Assembly: GCF_032362555.1 (NCBI RefSeq)
Contig: NC_083534.1
Span: forward strand, 1,268,001 to 1,332,000
Source of the DNA: Amyelois transitella
Taxonomy: Eukaryota; Arthropoda; Insecta; Lepidoptera; Pyralidae
DNA: 64,000 nucleotides
Direction: 5' to 3'
Shown here: piece by piece, positions 49,401-59,000 of the stretch
Position numbering within the stretch: the first letter of the stretch is position 1
Layout: each line of letters begins with the position of its first letter
Notes under the pieces: generated by a model
What the model saw: the letters and a program-made list of their open reading frames with translations, nothing else
Told to the model about the DNA's origin: nothing
Databases searched by the model: none
Made by a program: the position numbers and the translations under genes

Positions 49401-52089
49401 GGTAAAAAAATGGTGAATGGTAATAAGAAGGTAGGTACATATGATAAGTAGGTACATACCATCTATATCTGCTTTGTGTTATTTTGTATGTTTTCTCTTA
49501 TGGTGCAATAAAGAGTTTTATCTATATATATATTATTTTATCTATCTACATATGATCTGTTGCAGGAGGCAGTCACCCAAGTGATGACGAACCGCGCCTT
49601 CTGGCAGTCAGGGAGGCTGTACATCGAGCCGCTGATGAGGCAGACGGCCTGCTCCAGGTGTCCGAGGAACCTCTGCAAGTCCATAGCCTTGGCTCAGGTG
49701 AGATTGTTACGTAGTAACCTACCTATAGGTGAAACAGGTATGAGTGGTACGTACACACATATAATCACGTCTACGTAATATCTCAGTGCCGTGTGGTTCC
49801 CAGCACCAATACAGTGACGTGTGGTTCCCGGAACCAATACAAAAAAATATAGGATCACTCCATCTCTTTTTTCATGAATGTCGTAAAAGGCGGCTAAGGG
49901 ATAGGGTTACAAACTTGGGATTATTTTTTAGGCGATGGGCTAGCAACCTGTCATTATTTGAATCTCAATTCTATCATTAAGCCAAATAGCTGAACGTGGC
50001 AATTCAGTTTTTTCGAGACCGTTGGCTCTGTCTACCACGCAAGGGATATAGACGTGATTACATACATACATACATATGGTAGACGGAGCTAACAGTCTTG
50101 AGAAGACTGAATGGCCACGTTCAGCTATTTGGCTTTAGGATAGAATTGAGATTCAAATAGTGACAGGATGCTTAGCCCATCGCCTAAAAAAAGAATCCTA
50201 AGTATGTATATAAGCCTACCACTTATTTGCCTTTTACGATATCCATGGGAAAGGGATGAATTGGTCCTATTCTTTTTTCTGTTGGTGCCGGGAACCACAC
50301 GGCACAAATTATAATAATATGAGTGATAATTTGAAAATTAATAGAATAACGACAATATTTATTGGGACTAGTTTTGAAATATTTAAGAGGGTGTGGGTTT
50401 AGCTGTAGACACGAGATACTAGCGAGCTACTTGACTTTGTGAGCGCTGTAGTAGTCGAAAGGCGAAGGCCGGGGCTTATTTAGGGCTCCCGGGGTGGGAA
50501 GAGAGTGCAGGTGGATCGTAGCGGCACGACGTCACAAGTAGTGTTTGAAATATGGTTTTGAGGCGACAACTATACGCCACAAGTCAAAAGTCTATATTGC
50601 ATAAGCAAAGATTTTACGGATTTGAGCAATATACCTATACAACCTTCGACATAACATCGTCTGTTGCGCGGTTCCCCAGTCACAACAACCAGCCTGGCGC
50701 AAGATCTTCCCTTTGGTGGCGGTCGAGCCGAATCATCGCTCCCGCTACAGTTTAAGACATACATATATTGTATTTACAAACTTCCACGGAGTGGGAAGAC
50801 CTAGGCGAACGTATCTTGATCAAATTAAGGACGTCCTGGTCAGGGTCAGGTCAAAAGTACCCGAAACCGCCGAGCTTGCATGAAGAGAGTTATGAATGTG
50901 GACGAAACGAAGGAAGTATGCAGAGATCGTGGCAAGTGGAAAGAGGTAGTCTCTGCCTACCCCTCCGGGAAAGAGGCGTGATTTTATGTATGTATGTATG
51001 CATATATTTACAATTGAAATGTTCGCGAGGTGTAAATTCGCGACGAAATATTAGAAATATTAGCAGGGGTGTGTTAATGTTATAATTAATTTAGACAAGA
51101 GTATATCGAGCCAAGGCAGCTTGAATAAAACTCTGGGTTCCGGGAGTCTGATAAAATAAATATACCTAAATGATATTTGAATAAATTTTATTCACGTATC
51201 ATATTCTTTATATGTATGTTTGTATATATCTCTTTCTATTTATGTTTGTATGAGATCAAAACCATATCGCGTTTCAAAACGGGATAACGCCATCTATTGT
51301 TATAAAATTAAACTAAACTTGTACATAATATTTAAACCAAAATTAGACATAATTAATGTTTTGAATTTCAGTTCATCGCTCAACGTCCACAATACGACAG
51401 AGTGGTGTACGCGGGAGACGGCAGGAACGATTTCTGTCCGGCCACAAATCTACCGCCGCATGTAATTACATACATATATGTATTATGCATATCTATACTA
51501 ATATTATAAAGCTGAAGAGTTTGTTTGTTTGTTTGTTTGAACGCGCTAATCTCAGGAACTACTGGTTCGAATTGAAAAAATATATTTGTGTTGAATAGAC
51601 CATTTGTCGAGGAAGGCTTTAGGCTAATAAAACATAACGCTGCAACTATTAGCAGCGAAGAAATAATGGAAAATGTGAAAAAATAACGGGGAAAATTATT
51701 CATCCTTGAGGGATTCAATGATGCCCAAAATAACTATTTACGCGCACGAAGTCGCGGGCACAGCTAGGATATACATAAAGAATTAAAGAAAAATAGTTTA
51801 TTGGGCACAGTTACATACCTACATACAGTCACGTCTATATCCCTTGCGGGGTTAACAGAGTAAACAGACTTTTAACACTGATAGGCCTCGTTCACGCTGA
51901 AGCTATGCAATATTAAACAAAAAAAATTGTTTTCAGGCAATAGTTTTCCCCCGCCGAGGCTATCCCCTGGACGAATTGGTGAAGAAGACGCTAGCCTCCC
52001 CCACACCCCTCGTGCAAGCCAAAGTGGTCCCCTGGGATGACTTCTACACGATCATGAAAGAATTATTCCCTGAAAAGTCTATATCATAA
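40419..52089 (+). CDS. PHOSPHO2: PHOSPHO2-type HAD phosphatase, complete, 5 exons
   Basis: HAD-superfamily phosphatase of the PHOSPHO1/2 family, whose members hydrolyse small phosphate esters (pyridoxal phosphate, phosphoethanolamine, phosphocholine) in the cytosol. Exons: 40419-40562, 45962-46150, 49566-49697, 51372-51461, 51937-52089; all phase 0; 708 nt, 235 residues (human PHOSPHO2 is 241). Motif I is DFDRT (residues 9-13, nucleophile and acid-base Asp); motif II is LLTDANSVFVD; CSRCPRNLCK is the family cysteine segment; motif IV is YAGDGRNDFCP; then PRRGYPLDELV. The start ATG is the second candidate: an in-frame GTG-led extension upstream has no ATG. Substrate cannot be told from sequence. 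Intron 1 is 5.4 kb of repeats. Confidence 0.95.
40563..41278. other. AT-rich start of PHOSPHO2 intron 1
   Basis: No repeats or open frames worth naming were recognised in this stretch. Confidence 0.4.
41279..41380 (-). mobile_element. LINE 3' tail fragment
   Basis: Begins with the CATACATACATACATAAAATC inverted tail and keeps only ~100 bp (to CTTTCGCTTCGTCCAC). Confidence 0.7.
42105..42375 (-). mobile_element. Helitron-like repeat, inverted, near full length
   Basis: From CTAATATTATAAAGCTGAGG to GAAGTTGCGGGCACAGCTAG in PHOSPHO2 intron 1. Confidence 0.65.
42622..43618 (+). mobile_element. two Helitron-like repeats in tandem orientation
   Basis: Copies at 42622-42905 and 43371-43618, both starting with CTAG(T/C)TGTGCC. 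The 465 bp between them includes an unidentified GC-richer stretch (43190-43340) and a SINE tail scrap at 42905-42960. Confidence 0.6.
43672..44365. mobile_element. SINE copies flanking AT-rich sequence
   Basis: A plus copy (43672-43866) loses its tail at CAGTCTTTTCATGG, and a minus copy occupies 44160-44365. The bases between are unassigned, with two similar AAACAAAAATA(C/T)AAAT(C/A)TTTTC blocks near 43960 and 44075. Confidence 0.6.
44567..44845 (+). mobile_element. Helitron-like lepidopteran repeat
   Basis: Complete copy from CTAGCTGTGCCCGCCCGCGA to ATATTAGTATAGAT. Confidence 0.7.
45000..45240 (+). repeat. dispersed repeat, GAGTCAGGTTTTTACACGAA type
   Basis: Third copy of the 2180-2410 family; here the middle carries a small duplication (TTTGACTTGACTTTGACC). 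Confidence 0.55.
45665..45945. mobile_element. SINE (minus) followed by LINE tail (plus)
   Basis: Minus SINE head part 45665-45815, then a plus LINE 3' end 45828-45945. The LINE tail ends only ~16 bp from the PHOSPHO2 exon 2 acceptor. Confidence 0.7.
46245..46505 (-). mobile_element. abundant SINE, minus orientation
   Basis: Full-length copy in PHOSPHO2 intron 2, inverted tail at 46245 and head at 46505. Confidence 0.85.
46598..46825 (+). mobile_element. tRNA-headed SINE with deleted B-box region
   Basis: Head GGCCTCTGTGGCGCAGCGGT is intact but ACACCGAATCCCGGTCAGG shows loss of the GGTCCCGGGTTC segment. A tRNA-like scrap (46506-46565) precedes it. Confidence 0.7.
46940..47060 (+). repeat. 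repeat with TGCCCAGTAGTGGGATCTTA
   Basis: GATGCCTTTGCCCAGTAGTG followed by ACAGGCTGA is a repeat end commonly seen in lepidopteran DNA. Only one copy is in the window. Confidence 0.45.
47280..47343. repeat. perfect 30-bp inverted repeat with 4-nt loop
   Basis: Left arm 47280-47309 and right arm 47314-47343 are exact complements (CCCCGCATCTTTCGATCGCC, CTGCTCTATC) around CTAC. It is GC-rich in an AT-rich intron. Confidence 0.9.
48245..48435 (-). mobile_element. abundant SINE, minus orientation, head lost
   Basis: In PHOSPHO2 intron 2; truncated at AAGTTTGTAAGCCTG and followed by a TAGTATAG-rich stretch. Confidence 0.7.
48700..49135 (-). mobile_element. Helitron-like repeat then tRNA-headed SINE, both inverted
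   Basis: 48700-48862 is a truncated inverted Helitron-like copy. 48900-49135 is a complete inverted tRNA-headed SINE ending GAGCCACGGAGGCCGTC. Confidence 0.7.
49155..49400 (-). mobile_element. abundant SINE, minus orientation
   Basis: Full-length copy, followed at 49440-49545 by a GTGCAATAAAGAGTTTTATC repeat tail just before exon 3. Confidence 0.8.
49785..50310. mobile_element. two SINEs in opposite orientation
   Basis: Plus copy 49785-50065 with its head duplicated (GTGCCGTGTGGTTCCCAGCA then GTGACGTGTGGTTCCCGGAA), meeting a minus copy 50073-50306. Together they form a large inverted repeat. Confidence 0.8.
50340..50760. other. unidentified GC-richer segment in PHOSPHO2 intron 3
   Basis: Contains GGGCTCCCGGGGTGGGAAGA and TTGGTGGCGGTCGAGCCGAA. 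Related-looking wording (CGAGCCAAGGCAGCTTGAAT) appears at 51103 after an intervening LINE tail. An LTR-type origin is possible but no matching ends were found. Confidence 0.3.
50785..51001 (+). mobile_element. LINE 3' fragment
   Basis: Starts within GGAGTGGGAAGACCTAGGCG and runs to the TATGTATGTATG tail; two small deletions disturb the reverse-transcriptase C-terminal frame. Confidence 0.75.
51494..51768 (-). mobile_element. Helitron-like repeat, inverted, full length
   Basis: Begins 33 bp after the PHOSPHO2 exon 4 donor and ends CGAAGTCGCGGGCACAGCTA. Confidence 0.7.
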
Positions 52090-52134
52090 TTCTCGGAGGA
52101 CCCAAGTGACTACCTTGCGGCGAACCGTTTAGAA

Positions 52135-52140
52135 AATAAA
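52135..52140 (+). terminator. PHOSPHO2 polyadenylation signal
   Basis: AATAAA 46 nt after the TAA stop (52087-52089). Confidence 0.65.
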
Positions 52141-52797
52141 AAATGTACTTGCTTAAAATTAATTTCCTAGCTTGCGCAATGAAAATTTTGAATTAAAATA
52201 CATATGCTGGTTTTCCTTAGCGGCTGGTCCGTAAAAATCGGACAAGGGATTGCTCAACTGACACACATCAAAGCGACGGGGCTTAGTCTTAAAAAACAGG
52301 AAATTATTTTTACGAAATTCAATGAATATAAGCGGAGTCGCGGGCGGAGCTAGTTAAAAATTATTATTTTAAAAACAATATTTTTAACCTACTTCAAAAA
52401 AGGAGGAGGTTTCTCAATTCGACCGTATATTTTTGTATGTACCTATAGTTAAAAAATTATTTTTATTATTACTAAAATTAATTTATGTTTTAATATTTTT
52501 AAGCTACTATTGTGATCTTATTAAATATGTTACTAACTCTGTTTTATTTCAAATATTTTTTTTCATTTAACCAACTTTGTATGTTCCCAATTGACCTGAT
52601 AAGCAAGATGAGGCCTTAGGTGGTGCATATACATACATACAATCACGTCTACATCCACTGCGGGGTAGACAGAGCCAACGGTCTTGAAGAGACCGGTTGA
52701 TATATCACGTATATATAATTAATGAGTCTGGAGCAGGACATAGGGTACATTTCTTAAAACTTATAGCTCCCGTGACATTTGCGAAAAACCTGTTATC

Positions 52798-53047
52798 TTT
52801 TGTAAGTAGCGCTAAATTCGTCACTTTTTGTTGGTGACGTTTAATTCGTTGTTTTTGTAGGTGGCGCCAAATTCGTCACTTTTTGTAGGTGACGTTTAAT
52901 TCGTTGTTTTTTGTAGGTAGCGCTAATTTTGTCGTTTTTTTGTAGGTAGCGCTAAATTCGTCATTTCTTGTAGGTGACGTTTAATTCGTTGTTTTTTTTG
53001 TAGGTGGTGCTAATTTTGTCGCTTTTTTGTAGATGGCGCTAAATTCA
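52798..53047. repeat. minisatellite of two alternating unit types
   Basis: GTAGGTAGCGCTAAATTCGT and GTAGGTGACGTTTAATTCGT alternate about eight times, joined by T-rich spacers. Intergenic, downstream of PHOSPHO2. Confidence 0.75.
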
Positions 53048-53364
53048 CGCGGGCAAAGCTGCGGGTAAAATCTAGTAACATTATAAGTTAAAATAAAAAG
53101 ACACTGCAGTTGCTTGTGTCAATTCACGCCATCAATTTTACAAAGTTACCAATCGCCATATTAGTTAAATCTGTGTTCCGGCTTATTTCTAGTTTTGGAT
53201 ATACAGGAAATCGGAAATAACAAACACACATTTGTTAGAAAATCTCCTTTTAATACTATACAAATACATTATATACAGAAATGTATAAACTTAAAGTAAT
53301 TACAGTCGATAGCCTAGCGGGAAGCGAAAATCACTTACAAGACTGCCTTGCGCAATAATTTAAA

Positions 53365-53627
53365 TTATAGTATAGTCAGACGCGGGGCCATAAAACTTCG
53401 GTGCGCTAGGGCGAGGGGCATGCGATGAGTCACTAATCGATAACCGTATATCGATCCCTAAGTGCGCGTGCGCACGGTAATTAACTTTGGCTCATTTTAC
53501 ATTTTCACACCATAAATATCTACACAATGTTTGCGTTGCCTGCCGCAAGGCCGCAAGTGCGACAGAGAACGCGACAGGCGGCGTCTCGCTTCCACGTTTT
53601 ATGGCAGCGAGTCTGACTGTACTATAA
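53365..53627. mobile_element. 263-bp MITE with ~33-bp inverted ends
   Basis: Left end TTATAGTATAGTCAGACGCG and right end, inverted, TTATAGTACAGTCAGACTCG, each continuing into CCATAAAAC. The interior is GC-rich and non-coding. Confidence 0.75.
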
Positions 53628-54059
53628 AAGTTAATAGTTTTTATTATACAACAGTCCGCTTTCATTGACCGCCTTCAAAAAAAGGTGGTTCTCAGTTCCA
53701 CCTGTATCTTCCTCTATAGTACTTACAAGTAATTTTTGAATTTATCTCTTACAGCAGATTTTTAAGAATGTTTCTTTTTTATTTTTTGATATGCCATAAC
53801 GTATTGTCAAATTTCAAATTAGTTCACAAAACGTCCGCTAGACCACTACCGCCAATTTATTGCTTCATATACAAACTATAATTTACACAAATGCATTAAA
53901 AACTAGGAGATATGATATCAATTAGTCGGATATACACGGTTATTACTAATTAATGAGAATAATTTTAACAGGTGCATCAGTACGTCAAACTGAACAACTT
54001 TTACTATAGGACCAAATTCGAAATGACAGCTGATTTTATTTTCCTAGTTACCAGGTTGT

Positions 54060-54343
54060 GCCGTGTGGTTCCCGGCATCAATAGAAAAAAGAATATAATA
54101 AAGTTTTGAATTTCAATAGGACCACTCGATCTTTTTTCCATGGATGTCGACTGGCGAAGGCGACTAAGGAATAGGCTTATGAACTTGGGATTCTTCTTTT
54201 AGGCGATGGGCTAGCAACCTGTCACTATTTGAATCTCAATTCTATCTTAAAGCCAAGTAGCTGAACGTGGCCTATCAGTCTTTTCAAGCCTGTTGTTTCT
54301 GTCTACCTCGCTAGGGATATAGACGTGATTATATGTATGTATG
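54060..54343 (+). mobile_element. abundant SINE with a small insertion
   Basis: Head at 54060; AATATAATAAAGTTTTGAAT interrupts the poly-A region before AGGACCACTCGATC; tail ends near 54343. Confidence 0.8.
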
Positions 54344-54454
54344 TTACCAGGTTGGTCCCATAGTAAAAGTTGTTCAATCAGGTGTACGTGTTAAAAAGAT
54401 TCTAATTAATTAAAAATAACAATATATAATAAGTAAGTACATTACAAAATGCAA

Positions 54455-54680
54455 ATAATCTCAGGAAGTACTCGTTCAAATTGATAAATCTTTTTGTATT
54501 AAATAAACCATTTATCGAGGAAGGCTTTAGGCTATATAACATCACGCTGCAACTTTTAGGAGCGAAGAAGTAATGGAAAATGTGTTGAAAAAAAACGGGG
54601 AAATTTATTGATCTTTGAGGGCTTCAATGATGCCTAAAATAACTATTTGATGCGGACGAAGTCGCGGGTACAGCTAAGTG
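54455..54680 (-). mobile_element. Helitron-like repeat, inverted, truncated
   Basis: Retains AATCTCAGGAAGTACTCGTT through CGAAGTCGCGGGTACAGCTA. Confidence 0.6.
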
Positions 54681-55457
54681 CATTACAAATATAAAACAGT
54701 AGTACAGTACAAAGGCGGGCTTATCCCTGAGTGGGATCTCTTCCAGCCAACCTGATAATAAGACAATTTATTATAAGTTACTGATTTTATTATTATTGTA
54801 CTGGTTAGTTTTGTGGTTAATTAATGTTTTTATTCACTAAATATGTAGATATATTTACAAAACATCAAATCAATATGATTATATATTGAAGAATATGGAA
54901 GTTACGTTACTATATATTTGAATATTATAAAATAAAACAAGAACCTTTTAACCCATTCGATATTTCAGAAAAAATGTGGCAAAATATTCACATGACCATA
55001 TTATCACGTCTATATCCTATCCAGGGTAGATAAAGACAACAGTCAAAAATATTGAAAGGCCACGTTTTTGTCTTTATGATGGCATTGAGATTCAAATGTG
55101 ACAGCCCATCGCTTACAAGAGGAATCCCAAGTTAATGCATGTATGTAATAGGTACGTAAGAATATGTTTTTTTTTATAGTCATAAGTAGTTATTTACTTT
55201 GGGACATCATTCCTTAAAACACATTATATATTTGGCGTTTTTTTTACACTACCATAAATTTAATAATACAACTTGTTGAAATAAGATTCTATGAGTAATG
55301 TTTTAGGAAAATTAGGGAGTTATTTAAAAAAAAATACTATTTAGTTTGAGACATACATACAACAAAGAAACAGTGTAAAAATATATAGAAAATAATAATA
55401 TAAATATATCAGCTTTATACATAAAAAAAACACATGTCAATTTGAAAATAATAACAC
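54681..55457. other. intergenic DNA between PHOSPHO2 and SNX
   Basis: Scraps only: an inverted GGTTGACTGGAAGAGA-type fragment (54705-54760) and a degraded minus SINE (55000-55140). The rest is AT-rich with no exon support. Confidence 0.45.
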
Positions 55458-55499
55458 TCAAAATTCTTCCAAAAGCTTGGACATAATCGAGTCAAGTCC

Positions 55500-56030
55500 C
55501 GTCTCAATTCCACTCCCAACAGTGAACACATTTCCACATCCAACAGTGAGCACATTCTCACTCCCAACAGTGGGGACATTCCCACTCTCAACAGTAGGCA
55601 CATTCCCACTCCCAACAGTGGACACATTCCCACTCTCAACAGTGGACACATTCCCACTCTCAACAGTGAGCACGTTCCCACTCCCAACAGTGGACACATT
55701 CCCACTCTCAACAGTGAGCACATTCCCACTCCCAACAGTGGACACATTCCCACTCTCAACAGTGGACACATTCCCACTCTCAACAGTGGACACATTCCCA
55801 CTCTCAACAGTGAGCACATTCCCACTCTCAACAGTGGACACATTCCCACTCTCAACAGTGAGCACATTCCCACTCCCAACAGTGGACACATTCCCACTCT
55901 CAACAGTGGACACATTCCCACTCTCAACAGTGGACACATTCCCACTCTCAACAGTGGGGACATTCCCACTCTCAACAGTAGGCACATTCCCACTCTCAAC
56001 AGTGAGCACATTCCCACTCCCAACAGCGGG
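55500..56030 (-). repeat. 24-bp minisatellite directly after the SNX stop codon
   Basis: About 22 units of GTGGGAATGTG(T/C)(C/T)CACTGTTG-type sequence. Since 24 is a multiple of 3 and units lack stops, several frames stay open; the one in phase with SNX codes repeats of SGNVSTVE. It begins 4 nt after the TGA at 56036-56034. Confidence 0.9.
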
Positions 56031-56033
56031 CAA

Positions 56034-59000
56034 TCACGACAAATCCACGTCCAACATGTCCGTGTTATCCTGATCGCTCAAACTGTCGGCACTCTCAAAG
56101 TTACACTCACATTTAGACGGCGACAGATTCTGCACAGCGTTCTTTGACACTGTCTTGAATATATCCGTGTAATCCGTTTCCGTGGAGAGTTTCAACGCGT
56201 GCTCCCAAGATTTCAAACTCTGCGTGTGTCTGTTCACTTGTCCGTCCGCCAAATCCATTAGTATCGATTTGATTTCAGTTCTTGTTTTAGGCATCCAGTC
56301 TGACAGCTCAGAGCGGAGGGCTTCGGAAGCTTGTTCTAGTCTGTATTAAATTAACAAAGAAATTCTTATTGAAATTCTCATCATAAAGCCAACAGCTGAA
56401 CGTGGCCTATCAGTCTTTTCAAGACTGTTGGCTCTGTCTACCCCGAAAGGGATATAGACGTGATTATGTGTGTGTGTGTGTGTGTGTTCTTATTGAAATA
56501 TCCCTAATTGATTTCATAAATGCGAAAGTGAGTTTTTTTGGCCACATTTCTATTCTAAGTTTGGATAGTTGTGAAGTTGACGTTGTTGAAGAAAATGCTG
56601 CAGTGCAGTTTGTTACCGCTTCTTCTGCACTGACGCTTTGGAAGCGGCAGTAAACTAAGTTTCAAGTAATTTATTTGACGTCAACCAATGTTGTGAAACC
56701 AAAAGATATGAAAATTATTTAGTGATATGAAGTGTCCCATAAGATTTGAATTTGTTCGTTACTTTCACGGGTTATCTACATAATGAATTAATCTTCTTAA
56801 AATATCACGTATATATAATTAAGAGTCTTGAGATGGACATAGGTTACCATTCATTCCGGTAATAACAATCTTTTGTAAATGGCGCTAATTACGACACTTT
56901 TTTTTAACCTTCTAAAATAAATAAAAAAACAAATGTACCTGTTATGTAAATCGTCCGATGTGTTTCCAGCGACGTACGAGGCTGAAACAAATAACAGAAA
57001 TTTGTACTTCATATCAAATATACAAGAAAATAATAATAGTTTTTGTATGCAGGCGGCCAGGGCATCATGAGAAACGAACTTTCTCTGATTGGCCTGGGTC
57101 TTGGATGTTTATCTATGTATATACGTATTTATTATAAAACATAGTATCGTTGAGTTAGTATCTCGTAACACAAGTTTCGAACTTACTTCGAGGCTAACTC
57201 AATCTGTGTAATTTGTCCCGTATATATACCTATATGTGCACATAAAACATTTTGTATGTAATATCAGTTCACATTTGTGAAACATAATTATATCTTAACT
57301 CTTAATCTGTAAAATATTGTGTTCGTTCGTATGTTTGACAGCATGGGCAGTATGGCGGAGTGCGCGGGCGGCGGCGTGCTGTATGTAGCCGCTATATCAC
57401 TCACCGTGCAGCGCCTGCCTCCTCCTCAGCTTGTCTCTGTGCGCCCGGCAGTAGGCGGCCAGCATGGGCAGTATGGCGGAGTGCGCGGGCGGCGGCGTGC
57501 TGTATGTAGCCGCTATACCTATCACTCACCGTGCAGCGCCTGCCTCCTCCTCAGCTTGTCTCTGTGCGCCCGGCAGTAGGCGGCCAGCATGGGCAGTATG
57601 GCGGAGTGCGCGGGCGGCGGAGTGCTGTATGTAGCCGCTATATCACTCACCGTGCAGCGCCTGCCTCCTCCTCAGCTTGTCTCTGTGCGCCCGGCAGTAG
57701 GCGGCCAGCATGGGCAGTATGGCGGAGTGCGCGGGCGGCGGCGTGCTGTATGTAGCCGCTATACCTATCACTCACCGTGCAGCGCCTGCCTCCTCCTCAG
57801 CTTGTCTCTGTGCGCCCGGCAGTAGGCGGCCAGCATGGGCAGTATGGCGGAGTGCGCGGGCGGCGGCGTGCTGTATGTAGCCGCTATATCACTCACCGTG
57901 CAGCGCCTGCCTCCTCCTCAGCTTGTCTCTGTGCGCCCGGCAGTAGGCGGCCAGCATGGGCAGTATGGCGGAGTGCGCGGGCGGCGGCGTGCTGTATGTA
58001 GCCGCTATACCTATCACTCACCGTGCAGCGCCTGCCTCCTCCTCAGCTTGTCTCTGTGCGCCCGGCAGTAGGCGGCCAGCATGGGCAGTATGGCGGAGTG
58101 CGCGGGCGGCGGCGTGCTGTATGTAGCCGCTATACCTATCACTCACCGTGCAGCGCCTGCCTCCTCCTCAGCTTGTCTCTGTGCGCCCGGCAGTAGGCGG
58201 CCAGCATGGGCAGTATGGCGGAGTGCGCGGGCGGCGGCGTGCTGTATGTAGCCGCTATACCTATCACTCACCGTGCAGCGCCTGCCTCCTCCTCAGCTTG
58301 TCTCTGTGCGCCCGGCAGTAGGCGGCCAGCATGGGCAGTATGGCGGAGTGCGCGGGCGGCGGCGTGCTGTATGTAGCCGCTATATCACTCACCGTGCAGC
58401 GCCTGCCTCCTCCTCAGCTTGTCTCTGTGCGCCCGGCAGTAGGCGGCCAGCATGGGCAGTATGGCGGAGTGCGCGGGCGGCGGCGTGCTGTATGTAGCCG
58501 CTATACCTATCACTCACCGTGCAGCGCCTGCCTCCTCCTCAGCTTGTCTCTGTGCGCCCGGCAGTAGGCGGCCAGCATGGGCAGTATGGCGGAGTGCGCG
58601 GGCGGCGGCGTGCTGTATGTAGCCGCTATACCTATCACTCACCGTGCAGCGCCTGCCTCCTCCTCAGCTTGTCTCTGTGCGCCCGGCAGTAGGCGGCCAG
58701 CATGGGCAGTATGGCGGAGTGCGCGGGCGGCGGCGTGCTGTATGTAGCCGCTATACCTATCACTCACCGTGCAGCGCCTGCCTCCTCCTCAGCTTGTCTC
58801 TGTGCGCCCGGCAGTAGGCGGCCAGCATGGGCAGTATGGCGGAGTGCGCGGGCGGCGGCGTGCTGTATGTAGCCGCTATACCTATCACTCACCGTGCAGC
58901 GCCTGCCTCCTCCTCAGCTTGTCTCTGTGCGCCCGGCAGTAGGCGGCCAGCATGGGCAGTATGGCGGAGTGCGCGGGCGGCGGCGTGCTGTATGTAGCCG

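Noticed and set aside
55500-56030. CRISPR-like spacing of short repeats
   Set aside because: Units are contiguous with no unique spacers, and the context is a eukaryotic gene.
55477-56073. 198-codon plus-strand frame of TFPLSTVD repeats
   Set aside because: A 24-bp minisatellite keeps frames open on both strands. Only the minus frame in phase with SNX deserved mention.
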